A stretch of DNA of 64,000 nucleotides from Microbacterium enclense (lineage in GTDB: Bacteria > Actinomycetota > Actinomycetes > Actinomycetales > Microbacteriaceae). This document shows positions 42,569-51,340 of the stretch, piece by piece. The DNA is taken from NCBI GenBank assembly GCA_038182865.1, contig CP116226.1:3968001-4032000 (forward strand). The letters are read 5' to 3'. Position 1 is the first letter of the stretch, and each line of letters starts with the position of its first letter. The translations under genes were made by a program, and so were the position numbers. The notes under the pieces were generated by a model, which was given only the letters and a program-made list of their open reading frames with translations, ran no database searches and was not told the origin of the DNA.

Positions 42569-42960
42569 TGAAGACCTTCCCCGCCGTCCTCCTGTGCGCG
42601 GGAATCCCTCTCGCGATCATGGGCGCGATCGGCGTCGCGCTCCTCGCCCAGGGCAAGACCGACGACGGCCGCGCGACGCTCGCCGTCGGTGTGATCGTGG
42701 CCGCCGTGTCGGGAGCATCGATCGTGTACCGAATCGCCGGCTGGAGTCTGCGGAAGCAGACCCTCGTCCACTTCGCGATCATGACCGTCACGGTGCTCCC
42801 GGCGCTCCTGCTGAGCGGGTGGTTCACGCTCGACAGCGCCTGGGGCTACATCGGCGTGATCGCGACCTTCCTGGGCGCCGGCATGCTGCTCTGGGCGTTC
42901 TTCTTCGTGCTGTTCACGAAGATCCTGCCGCGGCGCACCGGCCCGCGACCCACGCCGTAA
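42568..42960 (+). CDS. DUF3021-like four-helix membrane protein
   Basis: 130 residues with four hydrophobic helices at about 5-27, 37-53, 64-83 and 93-116. The pattern QTLVHFAIMTVTVLPALLLSGWF resembles the DUF3021 family, small membrane proteins that often sit next to LytTR regulators in firmicutes. No such regulator is present here. The C-terminus is a short basic tail. Its last 19 coding bases are duplicated 50 bases downstream (42977-42995). Confidence 0.6.
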   Translation: MKTFPAVLLCAGIPLAIMGAIGVALLAQGKTDDGRATLAVGVIVAAVSGASIVYRIAGWSLRKQTLVHFAIMTVTVLPALLLSGWFTLDSAWGYIGVIATFLGAGMLLWAFFFVLFTKILPRRTGPRPTP

Positions 42961-42995
42961 GGCTCACACAGCCCCCGCCGCGGCGCACCGGCCCG
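42927..42995. repeat. Direct repeat of 19 bp, 50 bp apart
   Basis: GCCGCGGCGCACCGGCCCG is at 42927-42945, within the end of the DUF3021-like gene, and again at 42977-42995 in the intergenic region. It suggests a small local duplication. Confidence 0.6.
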
Positions 42996-43059
42996 AGGCC
43001 CACCGCCGACACCGTGAATCCCACGCGGCCCCTGCCGCCCGTCCGACACCGGGCACCCA

Positions 43060-43383
43060 TCACGCCGGAACGAGAACACCGACCGGCGAAGGAACAGACG
43101 TCGCGGGCTCGCGCACCCCGACGAACTCCCCCAGCGTCCGTTCCCCCACCCGCGGCTCCGCCGAGGCCCGTATCGCGAGCGACCGCACGAGCGTCACCAC
43201 GCTTCCCTGCGGGCGCAATGCGTCGGAGAGAAGCGCCCGGTCGATGGCATTCAGAATCCCGCGCAGCCGCTCGTCGTGACAGCGGTCGTCGTCCGCACCG
43301 ATCCACTCGAGGAACTGGACAATGGTCCAATCGACGCTCAGTGGACCGACAAAGACGGATTCGGGAGATTCGGAGTGGCTCAT
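43060..43383 (-). CDS. Small hypothetical protein divergent from the MocR gene
   Basis: 107 residues, MSHSESPESV start. The middle (VDWTIVQFLEWIGADDDRCHDERLRGILNAIDRALLSDALRPQGSVVTLVRSLAIRASAEPRVG) is protein-like with good codon bias, though the first 13 codons have lower GC at third positions, so the true start may be further in. GATTCT six bases before the ATG would give a leaderless start. No domain recognised. It lies only 19 bp from the MocR start. Confidence 0.45.
   Translation of the reverse strand: MSHSESPESVFVGPLSVDWTIVQFLEWIGADDDRCHDERLRGILNAIDRALLSDALRPQGSVVTLVRSLAIRASAEPRVGERTLGEFVGVREPATSVPSPVGVLVPA
43316..43329. promoter_or_regulatory. Palindrome TGGACAATGGTCCA, candidate MocR operator
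   Basis: A 5-bp inverted repeat with a four-base centre about 75 bp before the MocR start; a third GTGGACC half-site follows at 43341-43347. MocR proteins usually bind inverted or direct repeats of this kind upstream of their own gene. Confidence 0.45.
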
Positions 43384-43388
43384 TGGCC

Positions 43389-43403
43389 CAGAATCGGGGG
43401 TTA
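43389..43403. promoter_or_regulatory. Overlapping divergent -10 boxes between two leaderless-like starts
   Basis: CAGAAT (43389-43394, plus strand) and GATTCT (43395-43390, minus strand) share five bases. Each faces a start codon, eight bases away on plus (ATG 43403) and six bases away on minus (ATG 43383). No good -35 elements were found. Confidence 0.4.
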
Positions 43404-44851
43404 TGACCCTCGTCGACAGAGCCACTTCCGCCCTGGTGGACCATCGCACGGCCATCGTCTCGGCCGAGCAGCTCGCGATCCGGCTCGGACGCTGGGCCGC
43501 CACCGACACGACCCTGTCTGCGAGCCTCGCCGAGGGTATCGCTCGGCTCGTCCGCGAGGGCGAACTTCGCGGGGGAGATCGCCTCCCCTCGGAGCGCACC
43601 CTCGCCGCCACCGTCGCCGTGTCACGCGGCACGGTCGTCAGCGCGTATGCACGGCTGTACGACGACGGCATCCTCGACCGCCGCCAAGGCAGCGGCACAC
43701 GGATCGCGGGAGCCGCCCCGACCGCCGCGCGACAGGCCGCAGGCCGCGGCGAGGCGCTCTACTCCCTGCTCCCGTCGAGCTTGAACCTCCTCCGCGCGGT
43801 GCCCTCGATCTCTCCCCTCGCCGTCGACATCGTCCAGCGTCACCGTCCCGTGCTCGACGAGACCACGGTCGAAGCCGACCCGGCCGGCCTTCCCCGCCTC
43901 CGCTCCGTGATCGCGGAGACCATGACCGCCGACGGCACCCCGACCACCTCGGCGCAGATCCTCGTGACGCACGGAGCGCAACAGGCGCTCAGCCTCCTCG
44001 TCGACGAACTCGTCTCCCCCGGCGACACCGTCCTCACCGAAGAGGTCGCCTGGCCCGGACTCACGGATGCCGTGCGCCGACGCGGCGGCCAGGTCCACGG
44101 CATCCGGCTCACCCCCGACGGAGTCGACGTCGAGGCACTCGAGATGGCGATCGTCGTGCGTCGCCCCGTGCTCATCGCCCTGAACCCTCACAACCACAAT
44201 CCGACCGGGTTGCAGACCAGCCCGGCGGTGCGCCAGCGCATCGCCGACCTCGCGGCCGAACACGGCGTCATGGTCGTCGAGGACCGTGTGCTCGCCCACG
44301 TGTCGTTCGACGGGTTCACCCCGCCGTCGCTCGCGGCGCTGCGACCCGACGCGCCGATCGTCGTCGTCGAGTCCCTGTCGAAGTGGGCGTGGGAGGGGCT
44401 GCGGGTCGGGTGGTTGCGTGCGGACCCGGTGCTCGTGCGACGCTTGCGCGGGCTCCGCCAGAGCAGCGACCTTTCGACCAGCGTGCCGTCGCAGTTGCTC
44501 GCGCTCGACCTCTTCGCCGAGGCCCCGGCGCTCCGCCGCGATGTCTCTACCGTGCACCGCGAAGCGGCCATCGTCACGGGAGAACTCCTGCGCACCCACC
44601 TCCCCGACTGGCAGTGGCTGCCCCCGCGCGGCGGCCTCTGTATCTGGGCGAGACTGCCCGCGGGATCGGCTGCGGCATTCGCACGGCACGCCGCGGGGCT
44701 CGGCGTCTCGGTGGCGGGATCGGCGCAGTTCGCCTCGGATGTGGATGCCGACGACCACATCCGCATTCCGGTGACCTCGGTCACGCGGGTGCTCGAGGCG
44801 GGGATCGAGCGACTCGGCGAGGCGTGGGCTGACTACAGCGCTCGCGGGTGA
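43403..44851 (+). CDS. MocR-family regulator (GntR helix-turn-helix fused to aminotransferase domain)
   Basis: 482 residues from ATG 43403. The GntR winged helix is at ~35-105 (SASLAEGIARLVREGELRGGDRLPSERTLAATVAVSRGTVVSAYARLYDDGILDRRQGSGTRI). The remainder is a type I aminotransferase-like domain: VTHGAQQALSLLVDEL, LNPHNHNPTGLQ, VVEDRVLAHVSF, and the PLP Lys in VVVESLSKWAWEGLRVGWLRA. Such proteins use PLP or a PLP-amino acid adduct as effector and act as activators, for example of vitamin B6 or GABA genes. Upstream in-frame ATG 43322 would give a poorly conserved extension. Confidence 0.88.
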   Translation: MTLVDRATSALVDHRTAIVSAEQLAIRLGRWAATDTTLSASLAEGIARLVREGELRGGDRLPSERTLAATVAVSRGTVVSAYARLYDDGILDRRQGSGTRIAGAAPTAARQAAGRGEALYSLLPSSLNLLRAVPSISPLAVDIVQRHRPVLDETTVEADPAGLPRLRSVIAETMTADGTPTTSAQILVTHGAQQALSLLVDELVSPGDTVLTEEVAWPGLTDAVRRRGGQVHGIRLTPDGVDVEALEMAIVVRRPVLIALNPHNHNPTGLQTSPAVRQRIADLAAEHGVMVVEDRVLAHVSFDGFTPPSLAALRPDAPIVVVESLSKWAWEGLRVGWLRADPVLVRRLRGLRQSSDLSTSVPSQLLALDLFAEAPALRRDVSTVHREAAIVTGELLRTHLPDWQWLPPRGGLCIWARLPAGSAAAFARHAAGLGVSVAGSAQFASDVDADDHIRIPVTSVTRVLEAGIERLGEAWADYSARG

Positions 44852-44875
44852 GGGGGTGGGGGCACTCGTGTTCGA

Positions 44876-44905
44876 CGTCGATCCACCCGTCGACGCGGCG
44901 TTTTT
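44876..44905 (+). terminator. Weak hairpin plus T5 after the MocR gene
   Basis: CGTCGA...TCGACG (6-bp stem, 44876-44895) followed by CGGCG and TTTTT at 44901-44905, 25 bp past the stop. Confidence 0.35.
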
Positions 44906-44920
44906 CGTCCGCACCATACG

Positions 44921-44936
44921 AACATTCCTGAATGTT
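44921..44936. promoter_or_regulatory. Palindrome AACATTCCTGAATGTT before the subtilase gene
   Basis: A perfect 7-bp inverted repeat with a two-base centre, in an AT-rich patch 63-78 bp upstream of the protease ATG and just before a possible -10 (TAATGT, 44950-44955). A likely transcription factor site. Confidence 0.45.
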
Positions 44937-44998
44937 TCCTTGGTGCCCCTAATGTGACCGCTGAGGGCTCACCCGAGGCCCGGGGGAGAACTCATTCG

Positions 44999-47257
44999 AT
45001 GACCACCTGGAAACACCTCGCCCTGCGTGGACTCGCGCTCGGCTCGGCCGCCGCCCTCTTTCTCGCCGTTCCCGCGACGGCGCAGACAGCGGCACCGTCG
45101 CCCACGCCGTCCGCGCCGGGTTCTGTCCTCTCCGCGCGACTCGACGCCCTGGCCGCCGCGGGCGTCGACCCCACGGCATCCGCAGCGGTGTTCGATGCCA
45201 CCGGCCTGCCGGTCAACGTCCCCGGCGGCCTGATCGTCACCGGCGACGCCGTGACCGTGTCGGTGCGCTTCACCGACGCCGACGCGCAGCGGGCCGCCGT
45301 CGACGCGGTCGCGACTCTGGGCACGGTCACCGCCGTAACCCGATCCCTGCCCACGATCGTCGCCCAGGTGCCTCCCTCGGCCTTCCCCGCCCTCGCCGTC
45401 CTGCCGGGAGCGGTCGCGGTCGATCCCGCCATCCGTCCCGACTCCGGCACCGAGACCGCGCCCCTGGCGACGGTGACCGACGACTCCCCCGTCGACGCGG
45501 ACCGCGTCGCCGACGCCGCCTCCTGCCGAGAGATCCCCGTCGATGCCGACCCCGTGCTGCGCTCCGACGAAGCGCGCGAGCGCTTCGGCGTCGACGGCAC
45601 CGGCGTGACCGTCGGCGTGATCTCGGACTCGTTCGACCGCTCCACCGACGCCGCGACCACGCCGGATCAGGACATCGCCCTGGGATCCCTGCCCGGTGCC
45701 GGCAATCCCTGCGGGTACACCACCCCGGTCACCGTCGTGACGGACTCTCCGGACGGAGGCAGAGACGAGGGTCGCGCCATGCTCCAGAACGTGCATGGCA
45801 TCGCACCCGGCGCCCGCCTCCTGTTCGCTGCGGTCGGGAACACGCAGGCCACCTTCGCGGACGCGATCCACGACCTGCGGGCCAACGGCGCCGACGTCAT
45901 CGTCGACGACGTGGTCTCCTTCGGCGAAACGATGTACCAGCGCGGGATCGTCGCCAACGCCGTGGCCGACGTGGTCGCCGACGGCGCGACGTACCTCAGC
46001 TCCGCCGGCAACTACCAGTCGGTCGGCGAGGCGGGCGGCACCTCGGCCGGGTCGTTCACCTCGTCGTGGGAGTCGGAGCACTTCACCGGGATGCCGTGCC
46101 CGCAGGTCGCGATCGACGCGGCGAAGGCGCCCGCCGACGAGGTGGACTGCATGAACTTCGCCGCCGAAGGTGAGCCGAACGCCGAGTTGCAGGTCAAGAT
46201 CCGCACCTACGGCCCGTCGGCGAGCGTCCTGACGCACTGGGCGCTCCCGGCATACTCGACCGAGGACCAGGGCGTCCTTCCGATCGTCCTCGATGCCGAT
46301 GGCGCGGTCATCGCCGTCGGCGGCGGGGTCGACACGGGCATGCCCGTCGCCCTGGCGACCTGGACGACCGGCGTCGCAGAAGGTGTCTACAAGACGAGCG
46401 ACTACCGAATCGTCCTCCTCCGCGGAGACAAGCGGAGCGACATCCGCTCGAAGCTGACGCTTCCGATCCGCCGCGCCGGAGTGCTCGAACTCCAGTACGC
46501 GACGTGGCGCGACGGCGTGACGGTGGGACCTGTGGTGTTCGGTCACGCGACCGACCCGATGGCGATCTCGGTGGGCGCGGCCGACGTCCGAGCGCCGAGA
46601 CTGCTGCGCAACTTCTCCAGCGTCGGACCGGCCACGTACCTGTTCGCCCCCGTGCGCGCCGACGCGACGCCGTCGGAACCCCTCGCCGAGCCGCAGGTCA
46701 CGTCGAAGCCCGACCTCGTGTCGGTGGACGGCGTCCGCACGAGCTTCTTCGTCGCCGAGGGAAACCCTCCCGGGATCTACCGGTTCTCGGGCACGTCGTC
46801 GGCGGCGCCCACCGCGGCCGCCGTCGCGACGCTGGCCCGCGCGGTCGCCGGAACGCAGGCGACGCAGCAGATCATCCGCGACGCGCTGACCGAGAGCGGC
46901 CGGCCGATCGACGGTCCTCCCGGCTACACCGGGCCTGTCGACGCCAACGTGATCGGCAGCGGACTCATCGACGCCGTCGACACGCTCGCCGCGGTGCCCA
47001 CACCGACGCCGACGCCCGAGCCCACGCCGACGCCGACGCCCGAGCCGACTCCGACGCCCGAGCCCACGCCGACCCCGACGGACGACCCGACCGCCTCGCC
47101 GACACCGACGGCGACCACCACGCCCGGACCCCAGGGACAGCTCCCGCGCACAGGATCCGACGGGTCCGCCGTGCTTCCGCTGTCGCTCCTCGGCGCCGGA
47201 GCGCTCGCGGCCGGTCTCCTCGTGGCCGTGCGACGCCGCGCGCGTTCCCACCGCTGA
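44999..47257 (+). CDS. Secreted S8-like serine peptidase with LPRTG cell-wall anchor
   Basis: 752 residues from ATG 44999 behind GGGGGAGAA. Signal peptide to about residue 30 (AVPATAQ). The subtilase domain shows the catalytic Asp region VGVISDSFDRS (~208) and the Ser region FSGTSSAAPTAAAVA (Ser ~600). The canonical HGTH His motif is absent; its place is taken by DEGRAMLQNVHGIAPGARLLF (~256), a pattern found in a divergent bacterial S8/S53-like group. A Pro-Thr-Glu linker (TPTPEPTPTP) leads to LPRTGSDG (~714), a hydrophobic helix and a basic tail, the complete sortase sorting signal. The product should be covalently displayed on the cell wall. Confidence 0.88.
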   Translation: MTTWKHLALRGLALGSAAALFLAVPATAQTAAPSPTPSAPGSVLSARLDALAAAGVDPTASAAVFDATGLPVNVPGGLIVTGDAVTVSVRFTDADAQRAAVDAVATLGTVTAVTRSLPTIVAQVPPSAFPALAVLPGAVAVDPAIRPDSGTETAPLATVTDDSPVDADRVADAASCREIPVDADPVLRSDEARERFGVDGTGVTVGVISDSFDRSTDAATTPDQDIALGSLPGAGNPCGYTTPVTVVTDSPDGGRDEGRAMLQNVHGIAPGARLLFAAVGNTQATFADAIHDLRANGADVIVDDVVSFGETMYQRGIVANAVADVVADGATYLSSAGNYQSVGEAGGTSAGSFTSSWESEHFTGMPCPQVAIDAAKAPADEVDCMNFAAEGEPNAELQVKIRTYGPSASVLTHWALPAYSTEDQGVLPIVLDADGAVIAVGGGVDTGMPVALATWTTGVAEGVYKTSDYRIVLLRGDKRSDIRSKLTLPIRRAGVLELQYATWRDGVTVGPVVFGHATDPMAISVGAADVRAPRLLRNFSSVGPATYLFAPVRADATPSEPLAEPQVTSKPDLVSVDGVRTSFFVAEGNPPGIYRFSGTSSAAPTAAAVATLARAVAGTQATQQIIRDALTESGRPIDGPPGYTGPVDANVIGSGLIDAVDTLAAVPTPTPTPEPTPTPTPEPTPTPEPTPTPTDDPTASPTPTATTTPGPQGQLPRTGSDGSAVLPLSLLGAGALAAGLLVAVRRRARSHR

Positions 47258-47301
47258 CGCGGGGGTCGCTCGCGCGGTCGTCCGGGCGCACAGGTCGCTC
47301 G

Positions 47302-47333
47302 GAGAGGGGCTCGGGAATGTCCGGGCCCCTCTC
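47302..47333 (+). terminator. 13-bp hairpin between subtilase and antiporter genes
   Basis: GAGAGGGGC / GCCCCTCTC with an inner CGG/CCG extension (one wobble) and a GAATGT loop, 45 bp after the protease stop. Immediately followed by TACGCT, a possible -10 box for the antiporter. Confidence 0.65.
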
Positions 47334-47372
47334 TACGCTGTGTGCTGTGGGTCACGGCGGAAGGCGGTAGGC

Positions 47373-49121
47373 ATGGAGGGACTCGAAGTCACGGTCCTGC
47401 TCGGACTGGCGATGCTGGTGGGCACGGTGCTCGCGCCGCGCCTGCGTGTCGCGACGCCGTTGGTGCTGCTCGTCATCGGTCTCGCTCTCGGTTTCATCCC
47501 CGAGCTGCGGATGATCGAGCTGCCGCCCGAAACGGTGCTGCTGCTGTTCCTGCCCGTCATGCTCTTCCGTGAGGCGTGGACGACCTCGTTGCGGTCGGTC
47601 CGCCGCTCACTGCGGTACATCATCCCGATGAGCACGTTGCTGGTCGTGGCATCCGCCTTCGCCGTCGCCGGGGTCGCCGCCTGGATGGGCGTGCCCTGGG
47701 AGGCGGCCCTGGTCATCGGCGCGGCCGTCGCCCCGCCCGACGCCACCGCCGTCGCGGCCCTCGGTCGTCTCCTGCCCGCGAAGACCTTCATGAAGCTCAA
47801 GGCCGAGAGCCTCACCAACGACGGCACGGCGCTCGTGCTCTACGCGATCGCCGTCTCTCTCCTCGTAGGCGAGCAGGTCACCCCCTGGTCGATCACGGGC
47901 ATGGTGCTGGTGTCGTACCTGGGCGGCGCCGCGGCCGGCATCGCGGTCGCTGCCCTGGCGTACTTCGCCCTGCGACGCATGCAGTCCACGCTCACCATCA
48001 ACCTGACGATGCTGCTCGTGCCGTTCGTCGCGTTCCTCGTGGCCGAGGTGATCGACGCCTCCGGCGTTCTCGCCGTGGTCTTCGCGGGCCTCATCGTGGC
48101 CTGGGTCTCCCCCCGGATCACCACTGCGATGTCGCGTCGAGCCGCGGATGCCACCTGGCCCTTCGGCGTCTATCTGCTCAACGGTGCGCTGTTCGTGCTG
48201 ATCGGCCTGGAGGTGCAGCTCGTGCTGCACGAGATCTCCCCGTCGGAGATCGGGATGCTGTCGCTCATCACGGTCGCCGCGTGGATCGCGCTCTTCGTCG
48301 TGCGCTACCTGTTCCAGTGGTTCTTCACCCCGTTCGCCCGCCCTCCGGCGGGCTCGACCCGGTCGCTGCGACACCGGTCGCGCGTGGTCAGCACTGTCGC
48401 GGGATTCCGCGGCGCCGTCTCGCTCGCGATCGCCCTCTCGGTGCCGATCGTCACCCCGAGCGGTGAGGCCGTGGCCGGTCGCGACGCCGTCGTGTTCGTG
48501 ACCGCGGGCGTGATCGTGCTCACCCTCCTCGTGCAGGGACCGCTCCTTCCCGTCGTCATCCGCTGGGCGAAACTGCCCAACGACGATGCCGCGATCGAGG
48601 AGTACGAGCTCGCCGAGCGCGCCATCTCGGGCGCGGCGCTGGCGGCGCTCGACGATCTCGCCGTCGAGCACGGGATCAGCGACCGGGTTCGTGACCGCGC
48701 ACGGCGCGAGGGGTACGAACGCCTCGAACTCGCCAATGCCCGCGCGGTGGCCCGCCAGCGCGCGATCGAGGAGCGCGATCTCGCAGAGCTCGATGCCTCT
48801 CTCGATGACGACAGCGACGGCTCGACCTCGTCGACCATGGGTCCCGTGCCCCCGGCGGCGTCCGACGACGACGGACGGCAGACGGCGGGCGGACTCGAGA
48901 TGATCGCCGTCAGCGACGACATCGACGTGACCCAGCGATCGCCCCTCCTCCGGCACAAGGAGGCGACACGCCTGCGGCTGGCGGTCCTCGACCGCAAGAG
49001 AGAGGTGCTGCTGCGCCTGCGTCGCGAGGGGACGATCGACGACCTCGTCGCCCGGAAGATCCTCGCCAACCTCGACCTCGACGAGATCCGCACGCGCGGC
49101 ATCGAGAAGGCGAGCGACTGA
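47373..49121 (+). CDS. CPA1-family Na+/H+ antiporter
   Basis: 582 residues from ATG 47373 behind GGCGGAAGGCGG. The membrane domain (~1-400) has about 12 helices; the cation-binding signatures are VAPPDATAVAALGRLLP and KAESLTNDGTALVLYAIAVSLL (the ND pair of the CPA1 group), and GFRGAVSLAIALSVPIV near helix 11. The C-terminal ~180 residues are soluble and charged (EEYELAERAISGAALAALDDLAVEHGIS), probably a regulatory cytoplasmic tail. It exports Na+ or K+ in exchange for protons for pH and salt homeostasis. Confidence 0.9.
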   Translation: MEGLEVTVLLGLAMLVGTVLAPRLRVATPLVLLVIGLALGFIPELRMIELPPETVLLLFLPVMLFREAWTTSLRSVRRSLRYIIPMSTLLVVASAFAVAGVAAWMGVPWEAALVIGAAVAPPDATAVAALGRLLPAKTFMKLKAESLTNDGTALVLYAIAVSLLVGEQVTPWSITGMVLVSYLGGAAAGIAVAALAYFALRRMQSTLTINLTMLLVPFVAFLVAEVIDASGVLAVVFAGLIVAWVSPRITTAMSRRAADATWPFGVYLLNGALFVLIGLEVQLVLHEISPSEIGMLSLITVAAWIALFVVRYLFQWFFTPFARPPAGSTRSLRHRSRVVSTVAGFRGAVSLAIALSVPIVTPSGEAVAGRDAVVFVTAGVIVLTLLVQGPLLPVVIRWAKLPNDDAAIEEYELAERAISGAALAALDDLAVEHGISDRVRDRARREGYERLELANARAVARQRAIEERDLAELDASLDDDSDGSTSSTMGPVPPAASDDDGRQTAGGLEMIAVSDDIDVTQRSPLLRHKEATRLRLAVLDRKREVLLRLRREGTIDDLVARKILANLDLDEIRTRGIEKASD

Positions 49122-49306
49122 GCGCCACGGCACGGGTAGCACGGCACGAGCGCGACGGTGCGAGCGCCACGACGCAGCCGCGTGTGCGCTCCGCCATCCG
49201 GCGGTGACGACCCCGGGTTCTCCCGCCGCATGGCGGGACACCCGGAGCGGGCTCGGCCGCACAATCGAGGTGTGCGCGACGAAGCGCCCCTGACGAAGGA
49301 GTCACC
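49122..49306. other. Intergenic region with a hairpin
   Basis: 185 bp without a gene. At 49213-49245 a double stem (CCGGGT/ACCCGG around CCCGCC-GCAT-GGCGGG) probably terminates the antiporter transcript. The promoter of the hydrolase lies at the right end. Confidence 0.5.
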
Positions 49307-50281
49307 ATGGCCGTTGACGGCATCCGGAACCGCCCACCCTTCGACCCCGAACTCGAGACGATGCTCGAGGTCATCGGCGCGATGGTCCCCTCCACGCTGA
49401 CGGCGGAGATGATCCCGCTGATGCGAGGGGGCGCCCTGCCGGTAATGCCCACGCGCGAGGAGATCCTCGAAACGGCTCAGCTGCAGTCGCGCGACGTGAC
49501 CATCCCGGGATACCAGGGAGCCGAGATCGTGGTCTCGATCATCGAGCCGCGCGGACGCACGGGGCGCGGACCCGGCATCTTCCACACGCACGGCGGAGGG
49601 ATGATCTTCGGTGACCGCTTCACCGCGGTCGAAGGCTTCGCCGAGTGGCTCCACCGCTACAACGCGGTCATGGTCAGCGTCGAGTACCGCCTGGCCCCGG
49701 AGTTCCCCGATCCGTATCCCGTCGAAGACTGCTATGCGGGGCTCGTCTGGACGGCGGAGCATGCGGACGACCTCGGCATCGAGAACGGACGCCTGCTCAT
49801 CGCCGGAGGCAGTGCGGGTGGGGGCCTCGCCGCGGGTGTCGCCCTCCTGGCCCGCGACAGGCAGGGACCGCACCTGATCGGTCAGCTCCTCATGTACCCC
49901 ATGCTCGACGACCGGGACGCGACCGTGTCGACGCACCAGATCGAGAGCGTCGGGGTGTGGGATCGCGGGAGCAACCTCCTCGGTTGGAACGCGCTCCTCG
50001 GCGACCGGCGCGGTACCGACGACGTGTCGATCTACGCCGCCCCCGCGCGCGCCACCGACCTGTCGAACCTGCCGCCGGCCTTCATCGACTGCGGCAGCGC
50101 GGAGGTCTTCCGCGACGAGGACGTCGCCTACGCGTCGGCCATCTGGGCTGCCGGCGGGCACGCCGAACTGCACGTGTGGCCCGGCGGCTTCCACGCCTTC
50201 GAGGGCTTCGCTCCCCAAGCCGCTCTCTCGCACGATGCGATCGACGCTCGCGACCGCTGGATCCGCCGTCTGCTGGGGTGA
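49307..50281 (+). CDS. HSL-family alpha/beta hydrolase (esterase/lipase)
   Basis: 324 residues, ribosome site GAAGGAG. The oxyanion motif HTHGGGMI (~90-97), diagnostic of the hormone-sensitive lipase group, the nucleophile GGSAGGG (Ser ~167), the acid Asp in DCGSAEVFRDED and His in GGFHAFEGF near the C-terminus form a complete triad. It hydrolyses short acyl or carboxylic esters. It lies before a PucR-like regulator and a HEAT-like gene in the same direction; a shared operon is possible but the gaps (57 and 54 bp) are not coupled. Confidence 0.9.
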   Translation: MAVDGIRNRPPFDPELETMLEVIGAMVPSTLTAEMIPLMRGGALPVMPTREEILETAQLQSRDVTIPGYQGAEIVVSIIEPRGRTGRGPGIFHTHGGGMIFGDRFTAVEGFAEWLHRYNAVMVSVEYRLAPEFPDPYPVEDCYAGLVWTAEHADDLGIENGRLLIAGGSAGGGLAAGVALLARDRQGPHLIGQLLMYPMLDDRDATVSTHQIESVGVWDRGSNLLGWNALLGDRRGTDDVSIYAAPARATDLSNLPPAFIDCGSAEVFRDEDVAYASAIWAAGGHAELHVWPGGFHAFEGFAPQAALSHDAIDARDRWIRRLLG

Positions 50282-50338
50282 GCATCCCCCGTCCTATCCT
50301 GTGATCGGGACGACGGTGCGACACGAAGGGGAGAGCGC

Positions 50339-51286
50339 ATGCAGGAGCTCGTGGGACGACTGAAGGTGCTCGATCCCGCGGCGAGCGAGTCGGTGAAGAT
50401 CATCGACTACTTCGACTCCCTCGTCGCCGGGGGCGCGGGCGCGGAGTCCGTGGTACGGGCAGCGGCCATTCTCAGCGGCGTGGCCGCCGGAGCGCGGGTG
50501 CGCGGTCGGATTCTCGGCGTCGACGCCGACGGAGCCCGCATCACACCGCACCCGCCTGCCGGATCCCCGGACACCGAGGCGCCCCTCGTCTGGCTTGAAC
50601 GGCACAGCGGTCCCGATCAGAACGACGCGATGATCGTCGACCGTGCCCAGGTCGCTCTCGCGATCATCGTGGCCCGGGCGGATCCGACGACGAGCGCCGT
50701 CGAACGCGTGATCGACGCCGACGTCTCGCGCATCGACCGGGAAGCGGCGGCGAGACGCCTCCGACTGGACGGCAGCGTCCGCGTCATCGCCGCGCCCCCG
50801 CACTCGCTCCACGCCACGACCGCGTCGACGGTTCTCGTGACGAGCGAGGGGGCCGTCTGGATCGGTCTCGGCGAGGTCATCCCGCCGGACGGACCCGTCG
50901 GGACGAGCATCGCCCGCGACCTCGACGACCTCCCCCGCGCCTGCGCCGACGCCCGTCTGGCACTCCGTCTCGCCGACGAGAGGCACCGCGTCGTCGACAC
51001 GAGCGACCTCGGCGTCCTGATCGAGCTCGCCCGGAGCTTCGATGCCGCACGCCCGCGGCATCCGGATCTCCAGGCCCTCGACACGCTCGACGCGCGCACG
51101 ATCGAGGCTCTCGACGTGGTCGTGGACAGTGAGAGCATCCGGGCGGCCGCTGCCCGTCTCTCCTTGCACCACAGCAGCCTGCAGGCGCGGCACGACACGT
51201 GGACCCGGCAGCTCGGCTACGACCCGCTGACGCCGCGCGGTCGTGCCCGCTACCTCGCCGCCCGCCTCCTGCAGAGGCTGGGGTGA
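50339..51286 (+). CDS. PucR-type helix-turn-helix protein, short form
   Basis: 315 residues from ATG 50339 behind GAAGGGGAGAG. The C-terminal ~80 residues (LDTLDARTIEALDVVVDSESIRAAAARLSLHHSSLQARHDTWTRQLGYDPLTPRGRARYLAARLL) form the HTH_30 domain of PucR regulators. The N-terminal part may be a GAF-like ligand domain (SVKIIDYFDSLVAGGAGAESVVRAAAILSGVAAG), with VSRIDREAAARRLRLDGSVRVI in the middle. It lacks the classical PucR N-terminal domain. Probably an activator of the neighbouring hydrolase or of the region downstream; target unknown. Confidence 0.75.
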   Translation: MQELVGRLKVLDPAASESVKIIDYFDSLVAGGAGAESVVRAAAILSGVAAGARVRGRILGVDADGARITPHPPAGSPDTEAPLVWLERHSGPDQNDAMIVDRAQVALAIIVARADPTTSAVERVIDADVSRIDREAAARRLRLDGSVRVIAAPPHSLHATTASTVLVTSEGAVWIGLGEVIPPDGPVGTSIARDLDDLPRACADARLALRLADERHRVVDTSDLGVLIELARSFDAARPRHPDLQALDTLDARTIEALDVVVDSESIRAAAARLSLHHSSLQARHDTWTRQLGYDPLTPRGRARYLAARLLQRLG

Positions 51287-51340
51287 GGATGCCGTGACCG
51301 TTCGCGAGGGGATGCCGCCACAGACCACGGGCGGGATGCC

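Noticed and set aside
43322..43403. MocR start at the upstream ATG 43322
   Set aside because: The extension lies in the operator-like palindrome and the divergent gene, has no ribosome site and is not part of the GntR domain.
44921..44936. LexA/SOS box upstream of the protease
   Set aside because: The actinobacterial box needs GAAC-N4-GTTC; here the half-sites are further apart and the core differs.
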